Part shown: piece by piece, positions 1 through 8,723 of the stretch
Layout: each line of letters opens with the position of its first letter
Numbering within the stretch: position 1 is the stretch's first letter
Source of the DNA: an uncultured Oscillospiraceae bacterium
GTDB taxonomy: Bacteria; Bacillota; Clostridia; Oscillospirales; Acutalibacteraceae
NCBI GenBank assembly: GCA_900547445.1
Contig: URGJ01000010.1
Coordinates: 1-52,050 of the forward strand
Length of the DNA: 52,050 bases
Reading direction: 5' to 3'
The notes under the pieces: generated by a model
The model's input: only the letters and a program-made list of their open reading frames with translations
Told to the model about the DNA's origin: nothing
Databases searched by the model: none
Program-made: the position numbers and the translations under genes

Positions 1-7
1 AATAACA

Positions 8-40
8 GACCCGTCCTTATATCGGGGATAAGGACAGGTC
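8..40 (-). terminator. Strong hairpin at the 3' side of a small ICE gene
   Basis: Two arms reading GTCCTTAT and ATAAGGAC, extended by GACC/GGTC across a one-base mismatch, surround a short loop. The hairpin lies just downstream of the minus-strand gene at 59-328. The U-tract is weak on either strand, so it may be a processing or stability hairpin and not a true terminator. Confidence 0.5.
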
Positions 41-58
41 GTGCAGTCATATTTTCGT

Positions 59-328
59 TTATCGCTCACGGTCATCACGGCTTTTCTGTTTTTTATCGGG
101 CTGGTTGTAGGGCATACGGTATTCTCTTTGGTAGCGTTCATTCAGCTTTTCCCTTGCTTCCGATAACTGATTGCAGTAATATCCCCAAAAATAATCCGAG
201 CCGTCCTTGCAGTACCAACACACATACGGGTTAGGGGCTTTGGCGTTATGACCGATGACAAGCTCGTTGTTCCCGATAGTACAGCTTTCGATGATTTCAT
301 AACCGCCGTTTATGCGTTTTTCTTCCAT
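59..328 (-). CDS. Small conserved-type mobile-element protein, function unknown
   Basis: The 89-residue product is hydrophilic with a CWYCKDG motif and a charged, Lys/Arg-rich tail. I do not recognise a named family. The start at 328 (MEEKR) is preferred over the in-frame ATG at 340 because GAGGTG sits a few bases ahead of it; the ATG at 340 overlaps the upstream stop and has its AAGGA too close. It follows the 337-639 gene directly, so the two are probably co-transcribed with the rest of the element's minus-strand module. The short length and position among adhesin and partition genes are typical of accessory genes in Clostridia conjugative elements; no function is claimed. Confidence 0.6.
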   Translation of the reverse strand: MEEKRINGGYEIIESCTIGNNELVIGHNAKAPNPYVCWYCKDGSDYFWGYYCNQLSEAREKLNERYQREYRMPYNQPDKKQKSRDDRER

Positions 329-336
329 TTCACACC

Positions 337-639
337 TCATTCCTTAGCGTATTTGCGGTATGCCTTTTCGCCTTCGGCACGGAGCCGCCTTACACGGGCG
401 TTCCCCGCAAGCTCTGGATATTTTGCTTGCAGCTTACGGCGTGTTCTTCCCACGCTCTCAAAACTCGGCAAACCGAGATATTTATACTGTTCCATTACTT
501 CCGCAAAGGGCATTGCTCCTGCACCTTTCAAATAGGTGTTGCACACAATCAGATAGAGGGTCATATCATCGTTTCTTGCGTCCTCGTTCTTTTGCAGAAT
601 AGCCTTTACCTTAGCTTCAATGGTTTTCAGATTTTTCAT
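337..639 (-). CDS. Small basic protein of the conjugative element, function unknown
   Basis: The product has 100 residues, is rich in Lys and Arg, and is predicted to be mostly helical. GGAGG is correctly spaced before the ATG at 639. The C-terminal half (charged, with many Arg and Lys) could contact nucleic acid, but no helix-turn-helix motif is clear. It abuts the next gene (59-328) with an ATGA-type junction, which suggests translational coupling. I do not recognise a family; proteins of this kind recur in integrated elements of gut Clostridia, and that is the only basis for the context call. Confidence 0.6.
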   Translation of the reverse strand: MKNLKTIEAKVKAILQKNEDARNDDMTLYLIVCNTYLKGAGAMPFAEVMEQYKYLGLPSFESVGRTRRKLQAKYPELAGNARVRRLRAEGEKAYRKYAKE

Positions 640-663
640 AGATTGCCTCCATATATGGAAAGA

Positions 664-689
664 GGGCGGCTTATCAACATAAGCCGCCC
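664..689 (-). terminator. Perfect 10-bp hairpin between small ICE genes
   Basis: GGGCGGCTTA pairs with TAAGCCGCCC around a six-base loop. It lies between the small membrane protein gene (708-800) and the 100-residue gene (start 639) on the minus strand. Only a weak T-rich stretch (TCTTT) follows on the minus strand, so partial termination or mRNA end protection is likelier than full stop. Confidence 0.5.
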
Positions 690-707
690 TTTTCCTGTCA
701 TATCGGG

Positions 708-800
708 TTATTTCTTCTTTCTGTTTTGGATATTAAGCCATATTGCCGCACCGACGATAAACACTACAAGCACAATGGCGATAATGGTTTTAGCGTCCAT
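708..800 (-). CDS. 30-residue single-pass membrane protein downstream of the adhesin
   Basis: A short reading frame codes for 30 residues: MDAKT, then a continuous hydrophobic segment (IIAIVLVVFIVGAAIW), then a basic tail ending KKK. This is the layout of a small single-span membrane protein with the tail in the cytoplasm. AGGAGG lies about 8 bases before the ATG. The adhesin stop codon ends at 804, only four bases from this start, so the two are almost certainly one transcript. It could assist anchoring or export of the adhesin, but nothing in the sequence proves that. No family recognised. Confidence 0.65.
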   Translation of the reverse strand: MDAKTIIAIVLVVFIVGAAIWLNIQNRKKK

Positions 801-803
801 AAA

Positions 804-3800
804 TCAGTCCTCCTTTTTCTTTTTCTTGAAGCCGACAAAGCCGAGAACGCCTGCACCGATAACGGAAGCAGCCGCAAGGCTTACCCACAAGCCCAGATTA
901 AAGTCATCGCCTGTTTTTGGCGTATCCCTGAACTCGTTGTGCATTTCAACAATAGTAGTAGAGTCTGTTTTGACGGTTGCCTGTTTGTCGGCAGGAAGGA
1001 TATATCCTGCGGAAGCCGAGTCGCTGACTTCGGACACGGTGTATTCACCGATACGCAAACCCTCAATAAAGATTTCTCCGTTTTTGTCGGTCTTAAAGGT
1101 CTGGTCGTAGCCGTCAGCACTTGTCACACGGAAAGAGAAGCCCTCAACTTTACCGTCAGAGGAAGTCTTTACGATTTTGAGAGAGCCTTTCTGTGCGTCA
1201 TTGATAAAGCCAACGCCTGCTTTGTTTTCTACGGTATAGGTCTTGCCGTTTTCCTCGATGGAAACGCCGTACACGCTTTCATCAAGCACAAAGCCGTCTG
1301 GAGCTGTTTTTTCACGGACGAAATACTTGCCGTAGTGCAGCTCGGTCATTTGATAAACGCCGCCCTCAAGCTCAGTCATTTCGCCGCACAGCTTATCGTC
1401 TTTATCAAATTCGCCGTTGCCGTTTGTATCGGCATACACCTCAAAGACCGCACCTGTGAGCTTATTGTCGGGATAATCTGCGTCAACCTTAGTCAGTTCA
1501 ATATTCCCCTTGATAAAATAGTTCACAAGCTCGATTTCCACGACCTCATCAACTTTGCCGACAGTTACGGCGATTTCTTCCTCGGAGAGTACAAAACCTG
1601 TGGGACTTTCAATTTCACGGATTACCCAAGTGCCATACGGCACTTTTTCAAAAGAAAAACTACCATCATCGGCTGATGTGGTAGTCTGGATAGCATTTTC
1701 TTTCGTAAACTCCTCTGTACCTGTCTTAAAGATACCGATGACCGCACCGCCCAGAGCGTTTCCGTCCTCATCGGATTTCAGACCGCTTACCGAGCCGTAA
1801 ATGATTTCATTCTCAATAGCTTCGCCGTCATTGGCGGAAAGATGAACAATCGCCGTGTCCTGACCTGCGTACTCAAAGTGGACAGGGTATTTCTGCTCAT
1901 TCAGCACATAGGCGGAATTGGTTGACAGCTCTTTTACATAGTAGCTGCCGAACGGAAGGTCGCTATTGACTGTGCCTTTGCCGTTTTCGTCCAGAGAAAT
2001 AATCTCAATCAGACCATCGGCGGGGATAACCGTACCGTCTGCGGCGGTAAGGTCTGTTTCTGCATACAATCCAAAGGTTACATCAAAGATTTCGCCGTTA
2101 TTGCCAACACCGTAGGCTTCGTCTGTTTCAAGGCTCTTTACAAGGTCAATTTCCACACGCTGCCTTTCATTGTAAAAGCTCGTTTCGGTTTCGGTAACAG
2201 CAACATTCTGACCTGCATACACAAGCTCGACAGCGTGAATTTCGTCATTCAGCACCATTCCGTAAGGAGCTGTGATTTCCTTGACCTCATATTTGCCCAG
2301 ATACAGCTCTTTGGATTTTGCAGTTCCGTCCGTGCCTGTGGTAATAGTGTCAACAACCTCGCCCTTAGAAGCTCTCAGCGTTCCGTCCAGAGTATAAATA
2401 TCCTCGGCGGCAGTAATTTCATAAACCGCACCTTCAAGCCCCTGTACTGCAAATACGGGCTGATACATTCCGTTATTCTCAGAAACGGAAGTGAACACTT
2501 CGCCAGATTTGGAAACGGTAATTGTGCCTTTCTGCGCCATATTGGAGCGAACTACCTCAATGACCGTAATGCCGCTTTCTTCGGCAGAGCCGTCCTGCGT
2601 TACATCAAAATAGACAGGCTCGGAGTTCAGAACATAGCCATACGGAGCCTGCACTTCCACGATTGAGTATCCTGTGCCGTATTCCAAAGTCTGCGGCGTA
2701 ATGAGATAACCGTCTGCTGTGGTATAAAAGGTGTCAATGGTCGTCACTTCGGGATAAGTGAAAGTCATTGTCACAAGCTCACCGTTGGGGTCGTAAATCT
2801 GGAAGCCTGCGCCTGCATACGGAATGGTAGCACCTGTTTCCGCATCTTTCTTTACGATTTTGATATAGCTTTCAAAATTAGCGTTATTGATAAGATAGCG
2901 GTAGGTCTGACCGTCCTTGCTGATAAATACCTCAAAAGGCTTCATCAGCTCTCGACCTTCCCACCCAGATGTCTGCTCCACGACATAAACACCGTAAGGC
3001 AAATCCTTTGTTTGAGCAAAGCCGTTTTCATCACAGGTGAGTATATCTCGCTCGGTTTCCTTTGCTGCGTCATAGCTGCCTGCGGCTTTCAAATAAACCT
3101 CAAAGGTTGCTCCCGTTTCGGGTGTTTCAATCTGGGTTTCTCCGTCATCGGTGTGCTTGATAATGGCGATATTGCCCTTGATAATCTGCTCAGTCACATC
3201 GTTTGCGGTACTGTTGCGCTCTATGGTATAAAGCTCTGGCTCTGCGCCGATATGATGAATTGTAGTATCGAGCAGATAGCCCTCGGACGGGCTGATTTCT
3301 CGGATAGTCCAATCATCATCACAGATATAATAGTCTGTTGTAAACTGCCCGTTCTCGTCCGTAGTGTAGGTGTCAATCAGTTCTTCGCCTTTATAAATGC
3401 CGTAAACTGCACCTGCAAGAGAAGCATCGCCCTGTGCCGTGCCTGTTTCCGCATCGGATTTCGTCACGGTCACATTGAACTTTTTGAGAATGTTCGTAAA
3501 GCTGCGGCTTGTAACCTTTTCCCATTCAATAGGAGCTGTCTGGCTTTCAGGAACAACATAGCGAATAGCCGTATCTACTTCCTCTACGGTGTAAGGTGTT
3601 TCGCCGCTGATTAGGACATTTTCAAATCTTGCCACACCGTTTTCATCGGTAACAGCATACTCATCAACGGGCAAGCCGCTAAGAGATGTGCCATAAAGGT
3701 GGAACTTCACACCCTCCACAAGATTGTCCTCAGAGTTTTTGATAATCTCCAGACTGCCACGCTTCAAGGTGTTGTTAAAGGTTACGGTAGCAGTATGACC

Positions 3801-5000
3801 GCTTACAATCGTTACCCTTTGAACGCTCTGCGGCTCGTATCGGTCAATGGACTGCTCTGTAACGGTGTAAACCCCCGGCATTAGCTGAACATCTACCGTA
3901 CCGTCTGCGCCTGTGGTAACGGTTTTATTTACACCGTTTCCAGAAATATTGAAGCTAATGCCAGACACAACACCGTCCTCAGAGGTCTTTTTAATCTGTC
4001 CTGTGCCGTAGGTTTCCGTGTCGATTTTAAGATAGAAATATACGGGGTCGGAAGCTCCAGAAACCATTGTCTGTTTACCAACACAGCCCCAGATAAGCAT
4101 TTCTCCGCAATCGAGATTGACATTTTTCTGTGCCGATACTGTTACGGGAGAAGTAATCATCTTATCACTCGTAAAAGTATATTGGTTGCCGCTTCTTGTT
4201 ACGGAAATACCGCTTGCGGAAAACTTAATATCGGACAATGTGTTGTTGGTATCCTCAAGCGTCAGGCTGTATTTCTTTGTATCGGGATTGTATTTCAGCG
4301 TGTAGGTGTCCGCATTGCTCTGGCTTCTTGCTGCAAAGCTCGGAATGGTATAGTGTTTTGACATCTGCGACAAAATCCAGTTGTAGCATTTCTCGGCGGG
4401 TCTGCCTTTCAGGGAATAGTAGTAAGTGTCCCCGTCAATCCCGTTTGCACTCTGGCGGTTTGAGGGACTTGTGCGGAGCTGCTGCTGATATTCCCAGATA
4501 ATTGTCTGGGTCGCAAAAGCGTAATCGTCTGCATTTGTGCCTGCAACGGGAGAGGACTTACCCTCGTGCCAGCCGTACATCAAAGCCATCATAATACCGA
4601 ACTGAGCGTCAGTCGGCAGGTTTTGAAAATATGAGCTGTTCTTTCCGCTTTTGGACACATAGGAATTGCCCGTGTTGAAATCAACGCCAGACTCCACGCA
4701 GTAAACCTGATGTGTTCCGCTATTATCTGTCATCAGATATTTTCGCTTGGCGTTACCTGCGTTAATGCTTTGCACGGTAATGTTGCCTTTACTGTCATAA
4801 ACGATAAAAGAATAGGTTGCTTTGCTTCGGTAATACTCGCCGTCAGAGCCGACATAGTAATCGCCAAAGGAAGATGTGCAGCTTTTACCTTCCTCGCTCG
4901 TCCACGCAAAGGCAGACATCGGCAGAGCTGTTATCATCATCAGCAAGCAGAGAGCCGCCGACAGGATACGCCTGCCTTTCTTTGTAAACTTAGTTTTCAT
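804..5000 (-). CDS. SpaA/Cna_B multi-repeat thioester surface adhesin, sortase-anchored
   Basis: This 1398-residue protein has a signal peptide (residues 1-32, basic start, hydrophobic core, ending SAFA). An N-terminal TQXA-type thioester domain follows; Cys101 (VYCVESG) and Gln165 (ATQTIIWE) are the pair expected to form the internal thioester. Many tandem Cna_B/SpaA-type beta domains fill roughly residues 330-1340, repeatedly showing Y.V.E...P.GY.L and E-box-like features that allow Lys-Asn isopeptide bonds. The end carries a TPKTGD sorting motif (about 1360), a membrane span and KKKKKED. Known members attach cells to host or partner surfaces. On a conjugative element it could promote mating-cell contact; that role is inference. 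It follows the lipoprotein gene across a terminator, so it may have partial read-through or its own promoter. Confidence 0.9.
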   Translation of the reverse strand: MKTKFTKKGRRILSAALCLLMMITALPMSAFAWTSEEGKSCTSSFGDYYVGSDGEYYRSKATYSFIVYDSKGNITVQSINAGNAKRKYLMTDNSGTHQVYCVESGVDFNTGNSYVSKSGKNSSYFQNLPTDAQFGIMMALMYGWHEGKSSPVAGTNADDYAFATQTIIWEYQQQLRTSPSNRQSANGIDGDTYYYSLKGRPAEKCYNWILSQMSKHYTIPSFAARSQSNADTYTLKYNPDTKKYSLTLEDTNNTLSDIKFSASGISVTRSGNQYTFTSDKMITSPVTVSAQKNVNLDCGEMLIWGCVGKQTMVSGASDPVYFYLKIDTETYGTGQIKKTSEDGVVSGISFNISGNGVNKTVTTGADGTVDVQLMPGVYTVTEQSIDRYEPQSVQRVTIVSGHTATVTFNNTLKRGSLEIIKNSEDNLVEGVKFHLYGTSLSGLPVDEYAVTDENGVARFENVLISGETPYTVEEVDTAIRYVVPESQTAPIEWEKVTSRSFTNILKKFNVTVTKSDAETGTAQGDASLAGAVYGIYKGEELIDTYTTDENGQFTTDYYICDDDWTIREISPSEGYLLDTTIHHIGAEPELYTIERNSTANDVTEQIIKGNIAIIKHTDDGETQIETPETGATFEVYLKAAGSYDAAKETERDILTCDENGFAQTKDLPYGVYVVEQTSGWEGRELMKPFEVFISKDGQTYRYLINNANFESYIKIVKKDAETGATIPYAGAGFQIYDPNGELVTMTFTYPEVTTIDTFYTTADGYLITPQTLEYGTGYSIVEVQAPYGYVLNSEPVYFDVTQDGSAEESGITVIEVVRSNMAQKGTITVSKSGEVFTSVSENNGMYQPVFAVQGLEGAVYEITAAEDIYTLDGTLRASKGEVVDTITTGTDGTAKSKELYLGKYEVKEITAPYGMVLNDEIHAVELVYAGQNVAVTETETSFYNERQRVEIDLVKSLETDEAYGVGNNGEIFDVTFGLYAETDLTAADGTVIPADGLIEIISLDENGKGTVNSDLPFGSYYVKELSTNSAYVLNEQKYPVHFEYAGQDTAIVHLSANDGEAIENEIIYGSVSGLKSDEDGNALGGAVIGIFKTGTEEFTKENAIQTTTSADDGSFSFEKVPYGTWVIREIESPTGFVLSEEEIAVTVGKVDEVVEIELVNYFIKGNIELTKVDADYPDNKLTGAVFEVYADTNGNGEFDKDDKLCGEMTELEGGVYQMTELHYGKYFVREKTAPDGFVLDESVYGVSIEENGKTYTVENKAGVGFINDAQKGSLKIVKTSSDGKVEGFSFRVTSADGYDQTFKTDKNGEIFIEGLRIGEYTVSEVSDSASAGYILPADKQATVKTDSTTIVEMHNEFRDTPKTGDDFNLGLWVSLAAASVIGAGVLGFVGFKKKKKED

Positions 5001-5035
5001 AGGCTGTTAAACCGTCCTTTCTTGATTTTGGGCAT

Positions 5036-5064
5036 AAAAAATCCCTCTGTCTTTGAACAGAGGG
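5036..5064 (-). terminator. Rho-independent terminator after the lipoprotein gene
   Basis: CCCTCTGT pairs with ACAGAGGG (8 bp, six-base loop). On the minus strand the stem is followed by ATTTTTT. It lies between the lipoprotein stop (5082) and the adhesin start (5000), so adhesin expression would depend on read-through or a separate start site. Confidence 0.75.
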
Positions 5065-5081
5065 AAAAGCCTGATAGCTGC

Positions 5082-5789
5082 TCACGCAAAGAGGAAATAA
5101 ATCGAGTAGCTGCCGTTTCCTCTTGCTTCGCAATAAATATTAAAAGCTGTGATTTCATCAATTCCGTATGCGCCGAGATTTTCGACAGTATGGAATGTGA
5201 TATAGCGTTCAAGGCTCTGCTTTAATGCTTCGCCCTGATTGTTTTGTGATGCCGTTACGGGTTTCCACCAAGTAGAATTACTCGGAGTGAGTGAGCTGTC
5301 TAATGCAAGCCCCATATCCAGACCAATGCCAATACAATCTTCCTTGACCATTTCAATATCAAATTCATAATCATAGGCGGTTTTAGGCTTTGTATCTTCG
5401 GGGACTGTCTGCGGTGGTATTTCCGCAGGCGGCTCTGTTTTCTCTGGCTTTTCGACAGGAGCAGAGCTGCTTTCCGTTACCGCAGGTTTGGTTTCAGATA
5501 CTTGATTATCCCTTTGTGATACAGGCTCGTTCTGGTTTGAAGTTTCGCTTTCAACAGGCTCATACTCTGTAACTTCGGCATTGCTTTCAAGCTCAGTATC
5601 CGTTTTGGCACTTTCACTTTCTTTACTTTCCGAGAAAGAACTGCTTTCTGTGCTTTCTGTTTCGGCGGCGGCTTCAGTTTCCGCTACAAGCTCATAATTA
5701 TCACTTTCTTCGGGGGCTGTTGAAACATCAGCACAGCCGCTTAATGTCAATATCAGCACAAATAGCATTGCAATCATCTTTTTTCGCAT
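5082..5789 (-). CDS. Low-complexity lipoprotein of the conjugative element
   Basis: The 235-residue product starts with a lipoprotein signal: basic residues, a hydrophobic core and the lipobox LSGC (Cys19). Residues about 25-140 are a Glu/Ser/Thr/Pro-rich linker of very low complexity, likely spanning the cell wall. The C-terminal 95 residues (from about YDYEFDIEM) form a small globular domain ending YSIYFLFA, which I do not recognise. GGAGG stands 8 bases before the ATG, and a TTGAGA-17-TATAAT promoter lies just upstream. The product sits beside a surface adhesin, so a cell-surface role for the element is plausible, for instance in mating or exclusion; this is inference. Confidence 0.75.
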   Translation of the reverse strand: MRKKMIAMLFVLILTLSGCADVSTAPEESDNYELVAETEAAAETESTESSSFSESKESESAKTDTELESNAEVTEYEPVESETSNQNEPVSQRDNQVSETKPAVTESSSAPVEKPEKTEPPAEIPPQTVPEDTKPKTAYDYEFDIEMVKEDCIGIGLDMGLALDSSLTPSNSTWWKPVTASQNNQGEALKQSLERYITFHTVENLGAYGIDEITAFNIYCEARGNGSYSIYFLFA

Positions 5790-5813
5790 AGCATAGACCT
5801 CCTTTGCGGCTTC

Positions 5814-5842
5814 ATTATACGAAAAACCTCAGAAGCTCTCAA
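5814..5842 (-). promoter_or_regulatory. Sigma-A-type promoter for the lipoprotein gene
   Basis: On the minus strand, TTGAGA (5842-5837) and TATAAT (5819-5814) are separated by exactly 17 bases, about 25 bases ahead of the lipoprotein ATG at 5789. Confidence 0.7.
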
Positions 5843-5989
5843 AGGTAGAAAATCTTTCAAACAAAGAGTTTTGCATATATTCTTTTTTCGGATAGTCTTG
5901 GTAGTAGAAAAGGGGGTGAGGTGTGGAGAGGGGGAAGCCGAAAAAGCGGCTATCCACGAAAACGGGCAGACCTCGCCCTCGGTGTGCGG

Positions 5990-6934
5990 CTATCGTTCCT
6001 GAGCTTTGTTTCGCTGCAAGTGTCGGTTGTAAAACTCCAACGCTTTTACAACAAAATCCGCTTCCTGTCCTTTGGGAACAGATTTAGGAATGAGTTTGGT
6101 TATCCTCTCGTCACGGAAAGCAGGCTTTTCCCTTTGATTGGGTTTTTCTTCCTCCATAATGCTCTGGATAACCTCGCCTGTCAGCTTACCCTCCTGCATA
6201 AACTTCTTCATTTTGATAGCCTGTGCAAGCGACGGGGTAGCGTCGTTGTAGCTCATAGCTTCAAGCAAGGTGTATTGCTGTTCTTCGGTCAGATAAGAGA
6301 TTTCAACGGCAGGACGAAAAGCAATCTGCCTTTCATCTACCATTTGCAGGATTTCGGGAACAAGCTCGGTCAGACGGATAAAACGGCGGATTTGGTCTTG
6401 ACTTTCTCCGACAAGTTCTCCTAATTTTTCACGAGAAGTCTTTTTTTCGGACTTCTGTGCCATTGGCACAGAAGTTAAATCATTCCTTTGTCCTTGCCTG
6501 TTCATCGCTTCCAGCCGCATTTTATAGGCAAAGGCTTTCTCACTCGGTAAAATCGTTGACCTCTGTAAATTGCTTTCTACCATTACAATAATGGCTTCAT
6601 CACGGGTCAGCTCTTTAACCTCACATTTCAGCGTTTCAAGCCCCGCAAGCTCGCAAGCCTTTTTTCTTCTGTGTCCGCTTACAAGCTCATACCGTCCGTC
6701 CTCTTTAAGCCGAACGGTAGCAGGGGTCATTACGCCGTTTCGCTTAATGCTCTCGACAAGCTGCTGCATATCCTCGTCCATTAAAACCTTGAACGGGTGG
6801 TCTGGAAACTCGTCAATCTGCGATAAGGGAATATCTCTGATTTTACTCAGCTTTGCTTCTGCACGGCTTTCATCTGTCTGAAAAAGGTCATCGTAAGCGG
6901 TCAGTTCGATTTTGGTTTCTCTGCTTCTCGCCAA
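5990..6934 (-). CDS. parB: ParB-family partition protein (TTG start)
   Basis: The 314-residue product contains a ParB N-terminal nuclease-like domain (LSQIDEFPDHPF, then GVMTPATVR and the arginine-rich GHRRKKA box), followed by a helix-turn-helix region (EKTSREKLGELVGESQDQIRRFIRL split over about residues 165-200) and a C-terminal helical part. The longer open frame would start at 7090, but AAGGAGGT lies 8 bases before the TTG at 6934 and the product from there aligns with the family, so TTG is chosen. The start lies inside the end of parA, giving a translationally coupled parA-parB pair that would keep the excised or replicating element in dividing cells. Confidence 0.85.
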   Translation of the reverse strand: MARSRETKIELTAYDDLFQTDESRAEAKLSKIRDIPLSQIDEFPDHPFKVLMDEDMQQLVESIKRNGVMTPATVRLKEDGRYELVSGHRRKKACELAGLETLKCEVKELTRDEAIIVMVESNLQRSTILPSEKAFAYKMRLEAMNRQGQRNDLTSVPMAQKSEKKTSREKLGELVGESQDQIRRFIRLTELVPEILQMVDERQIAFRPAVEISYLTEEQQYTLLEAMSYNDATPSLAQAIKMKKFMQEGKLTGEVIQSIMEEEKPNQREKPAFRDERITKLIPKSVPKGQEADFVVKALEFYNRHLQRNKAQER

Positions 6935-7715
6935 TCTCTTCCACCTCCTTTCCGAACTGCTCATAAGCTGCGGCAACCTTACCGCTTTTGTCGTAAGCAA
7001 AAATGCTCTTGCCCTCTGCGGTAGCTTCCACCGCACGGATAGAATGCGGTATCTCAGTATCAAACACCTTGATTTTTTGACCGTAGGCACTTTTTACCGT
7101 TGCCGTGATTTCCTTAGAAATGTTGGTACGGGGCATTACCATAGTCATTAAAATACCGTCTATCCGCAGCTTGGGATTGATTTGTCGTTTTACCATTGAC
7201 ACAGAGCGAAGCAACAGCTCCAAACCTTTCGCTGAAAGGTAGTGCGGCTGTGTTGGGATAATCACGCTGTCTGCCGCCGCCAGAGCATTTATCGTTATCA
7301 TACCGAGAGAGGGCATACAGTCGATAAGCACATAATCGTAATTCTTCTTAACCTCATTTACATAGGTTTTCAGAACACGCTCACGGCTCATAGCATTGAT
7401 AAGCCTTACTTCAAAGCCTGATAACTCAATGTTGGACGGAAGCAGGTCAACGCCCTCGCTATGGTGTATGATACCTTGCGAAACATCAAAAGATTTATCG
7501 TCTATGATGTTCTGCATTACGGTGGAGAGCGTTATGGGTATATCGTCAGGTCTGTTGTAGCCGAGTGCCATTGTGAGATTTGCCTGTGCATCAGCATCAA
7601 TGAGCAGAACTTTCTTTCCTTGCTGTACCAGACCTACGCCCAGATTGACCGCCGTGGTCGTTTTACCGACACCGCCTTTCTGATTGGTCAGAGCAATCAC
7701 TTTGCAATTTGACAT
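6888..7715 (-). CDS. parA: ParA-family partition ATPase
   Basis: The 275-residue ParA/Soj-type ATPase has a deviant Walker A (KGGVGKTT, residues 13-20), Walker A' (DADAQANLT) and Walker B (YDYVLIDCMPSLG). The ATG at 7715 is chosen because AAAGGAGG precedes it; the open frame extends further upstream without a better start. It works with ParB, whose TTG start overlaps its 3' end. Together they suggest the element has a circular, partitioned phase after excision, as known for several conjugative elements. Confidence 0.88.
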   Translation of the reverse strand: MSNCKVIALTNQKGGVGKTTTAVNLGVGLVQQGKKVLLIDADAQANLTMALGYNRPDDIPITLSTVMQNIIDDKSFDVSQGIIHHSEGVDLLPSNIELSGFEVRLINAMSRERVLKTYVNEVKKNYDYVLIDCMPSLGMITINALAAADSVIIPTQPHYLSAKGLELLLRSVSMVKRQINPKLRIDGILMTMVMPRTNISKEITATVKSAYGQKIKVFDTEIPHSIRAVEATAEGKSIFAYDKSGKVAAAYEQFGKEVEEIGEKQRNQNRTDRLR

Positions 7716-7740
7716 TTGTGCGTCCTCCTTTCGCATAAAT

Positions 7741-7763
7741 TTAGCCGCTTTGTCAAGGCGGCT
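7741..7763 (-). repeat. Hairpin in the parA 5' leader
   Basis: TAGCCGC pairs with GCGGCTA around a short loop, just upstream of the parA ribosome site on the minus strand. The AGCCGC core recurs in the hairpins at 664-689 and 7790-7826. Confidence 0.4.
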
Positions 7764-7784
7764 ATGTAAAAGAGTGAGAGAACG

Positions 7785-7826
7785 CAAAAAAGCCGCTTAC
7801 TCTTAGGTGAATAAGAATAAGCGGCT
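7785..7826 (-). terminator. Rho-independent terminator after the 59-residue ICE gene
   Basis: AGCCGCTTA and TAAGCGGCT form a 9-bp stem; on the minus strand it is followed by TTTTTT. It separates the small gene at 7841-8020 from parA. Confidence 0.75.
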
Positions 7827-7840
7827 ATGTGTGATATGCC

Positions 7841-8020
7841 TTAGATATGTTCAATTTTCATTTTCTTAACAGGAGCATTGACAACCTTGAAAATCAGCTC
7901 GTCAACGCAGTCCGTGTATCTGCCTTCCTGTATCAGTCTGTTTTTCAGCTCTACAAGGCTATGTATTACCAACTGTCGCTCGTGGCTATCCAGATATGCG
8001 TGGTAGGTTTTATCTTTCAT
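7841..8020 (-). CDS. 59-residue conserved-type element protein, function unknown
   Basis: The product is small, charged and helical (MKDKTYHAYLDSHERQ...). The ATG at 8020 is chosen because GGAGGT lies 7 bases ahead; upstream in-frame ATGs at 8047 and 8116 lack a ribosome site and would overlap the preceding gene. The gene lies between the helix-turn-helix protein and parA and ends at a terminator. No family recognised; the HERQLVIHSLVELKNRL stretch could form an amphipathic dimerisation helix. Confidence 0.55.
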   Translation of the reverse strand: MKDKTYHAYLDSHERQLVIHSLVELKNRLIQEGRYTDCVDELIFKVVNAPVKKMKIEHI

Positions 8021-8066
8021 AACGAATACCTCCGTTTCATTTTTCATTATAGATATGTTTAAGAAA

Positions 8067-8672
8067 TTACGCCATTGTGCCATCGCTGCCTGTACGCAAT
8101 TTTCGTATTTGCTCATTAAACCTCTGGTGCTTGACAGACTTCACGGCAATTCCTATGAAATATCTGCTTACAAGGAAATCCAATAGATACTCTTTAGGGA
8201 TTTGATAACGCTGTTTGATATAAAAGCATTTCAGCTCTTTTTTACCGCACCAGCGACTAACCGAATTTTTATTGTAGCCCGTAAACTGAGCTACCTGCTC
8301 AACCGACATAACATCTGGGTTGTTTTTTAGCAGTCGTTCATAATACTGCCGCATACGGATTAAATCCTCTTGTGTGAACACCTCATCAAAGGACGGAGCT
8401 TTTTTATCTCCTCCTTTTCCTTTGTAAAAGCCGTCTGGAGCTTTGAATAGCTCTGGGTAATCATCTCTGTCTTTCAAATACTGAATAACATCAACCGTCT
8501 TGATTTTGAAGCGGCGTGTTTTTTTGCCGCTATCTATGTTCGGCACAAGACCGCTTTCCAATAAAAACAAGCAGGTCTTTTTGCTGATATGACAGATACG
8601 GTACATCTGGTCTTTGGTTATGTATTCGGGGTATTGCTGCAAAATCTCATTGCAATATTTTTCTGTAATCAT
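8067..8672 (-). CDS. Helix-turn-helix DNA-binding protein near the element end (excisionase/replication-like)
   Basis: The 201-residue product has two segments resembling excisionase/MerR-type helix-turn-helix folds: residues about 18-60 (ITKDQMYRICHISKKTCLFLLESG, then RRFKIKTVDVIQYL) and residues about 125-170 (VMSVEQVAQFTGYNKNSVSRWC, then YIKQRYQIPKEYLLDFL). GAGGTG is six bases before the ATG at 8672, better than the GTG at 8675. Excisionase-like proteins typically bend DNA at attachment sites, and this is the last well-supported gene before the tRNA-Ser junction and the GTTCTCTCC boxes. A role in excision or in controlling partition genes is therefore plausible but inferred. Confidence 0.7.
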   Translation of the reverse strand: MITEKYCNEILQQYPEYITKDQMYRICHISKKTCLFLLESGLVPNIDSGKKTRRFKIKTVDVIQYLKDRDDYPELFKAPDGFYKGKGGDKKAPSFDEVFTQEDLIRMRQYYERLLKNNPDVMSVEQVAQFTGYNKNSVSRWCGKKELKCFYIKQRYQIPKEYLLDFLVSRYFIGIAVKSVKHQRFNEQIRKLRTGSDGTMA

Positions 8673-8723
8673 CACTTACACCTCTTTGCGCTTTTTGGTC
8701 AACAGCAGAAGAAAGGTGTAAAA

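Noticed and set aside
6888..7787. Longer parA with 24 extra N-terminal residues from 7787
   Set aside because: The extension covers the leader hairpin, and AAAGGAGG clearly marks the ATG at 7715.
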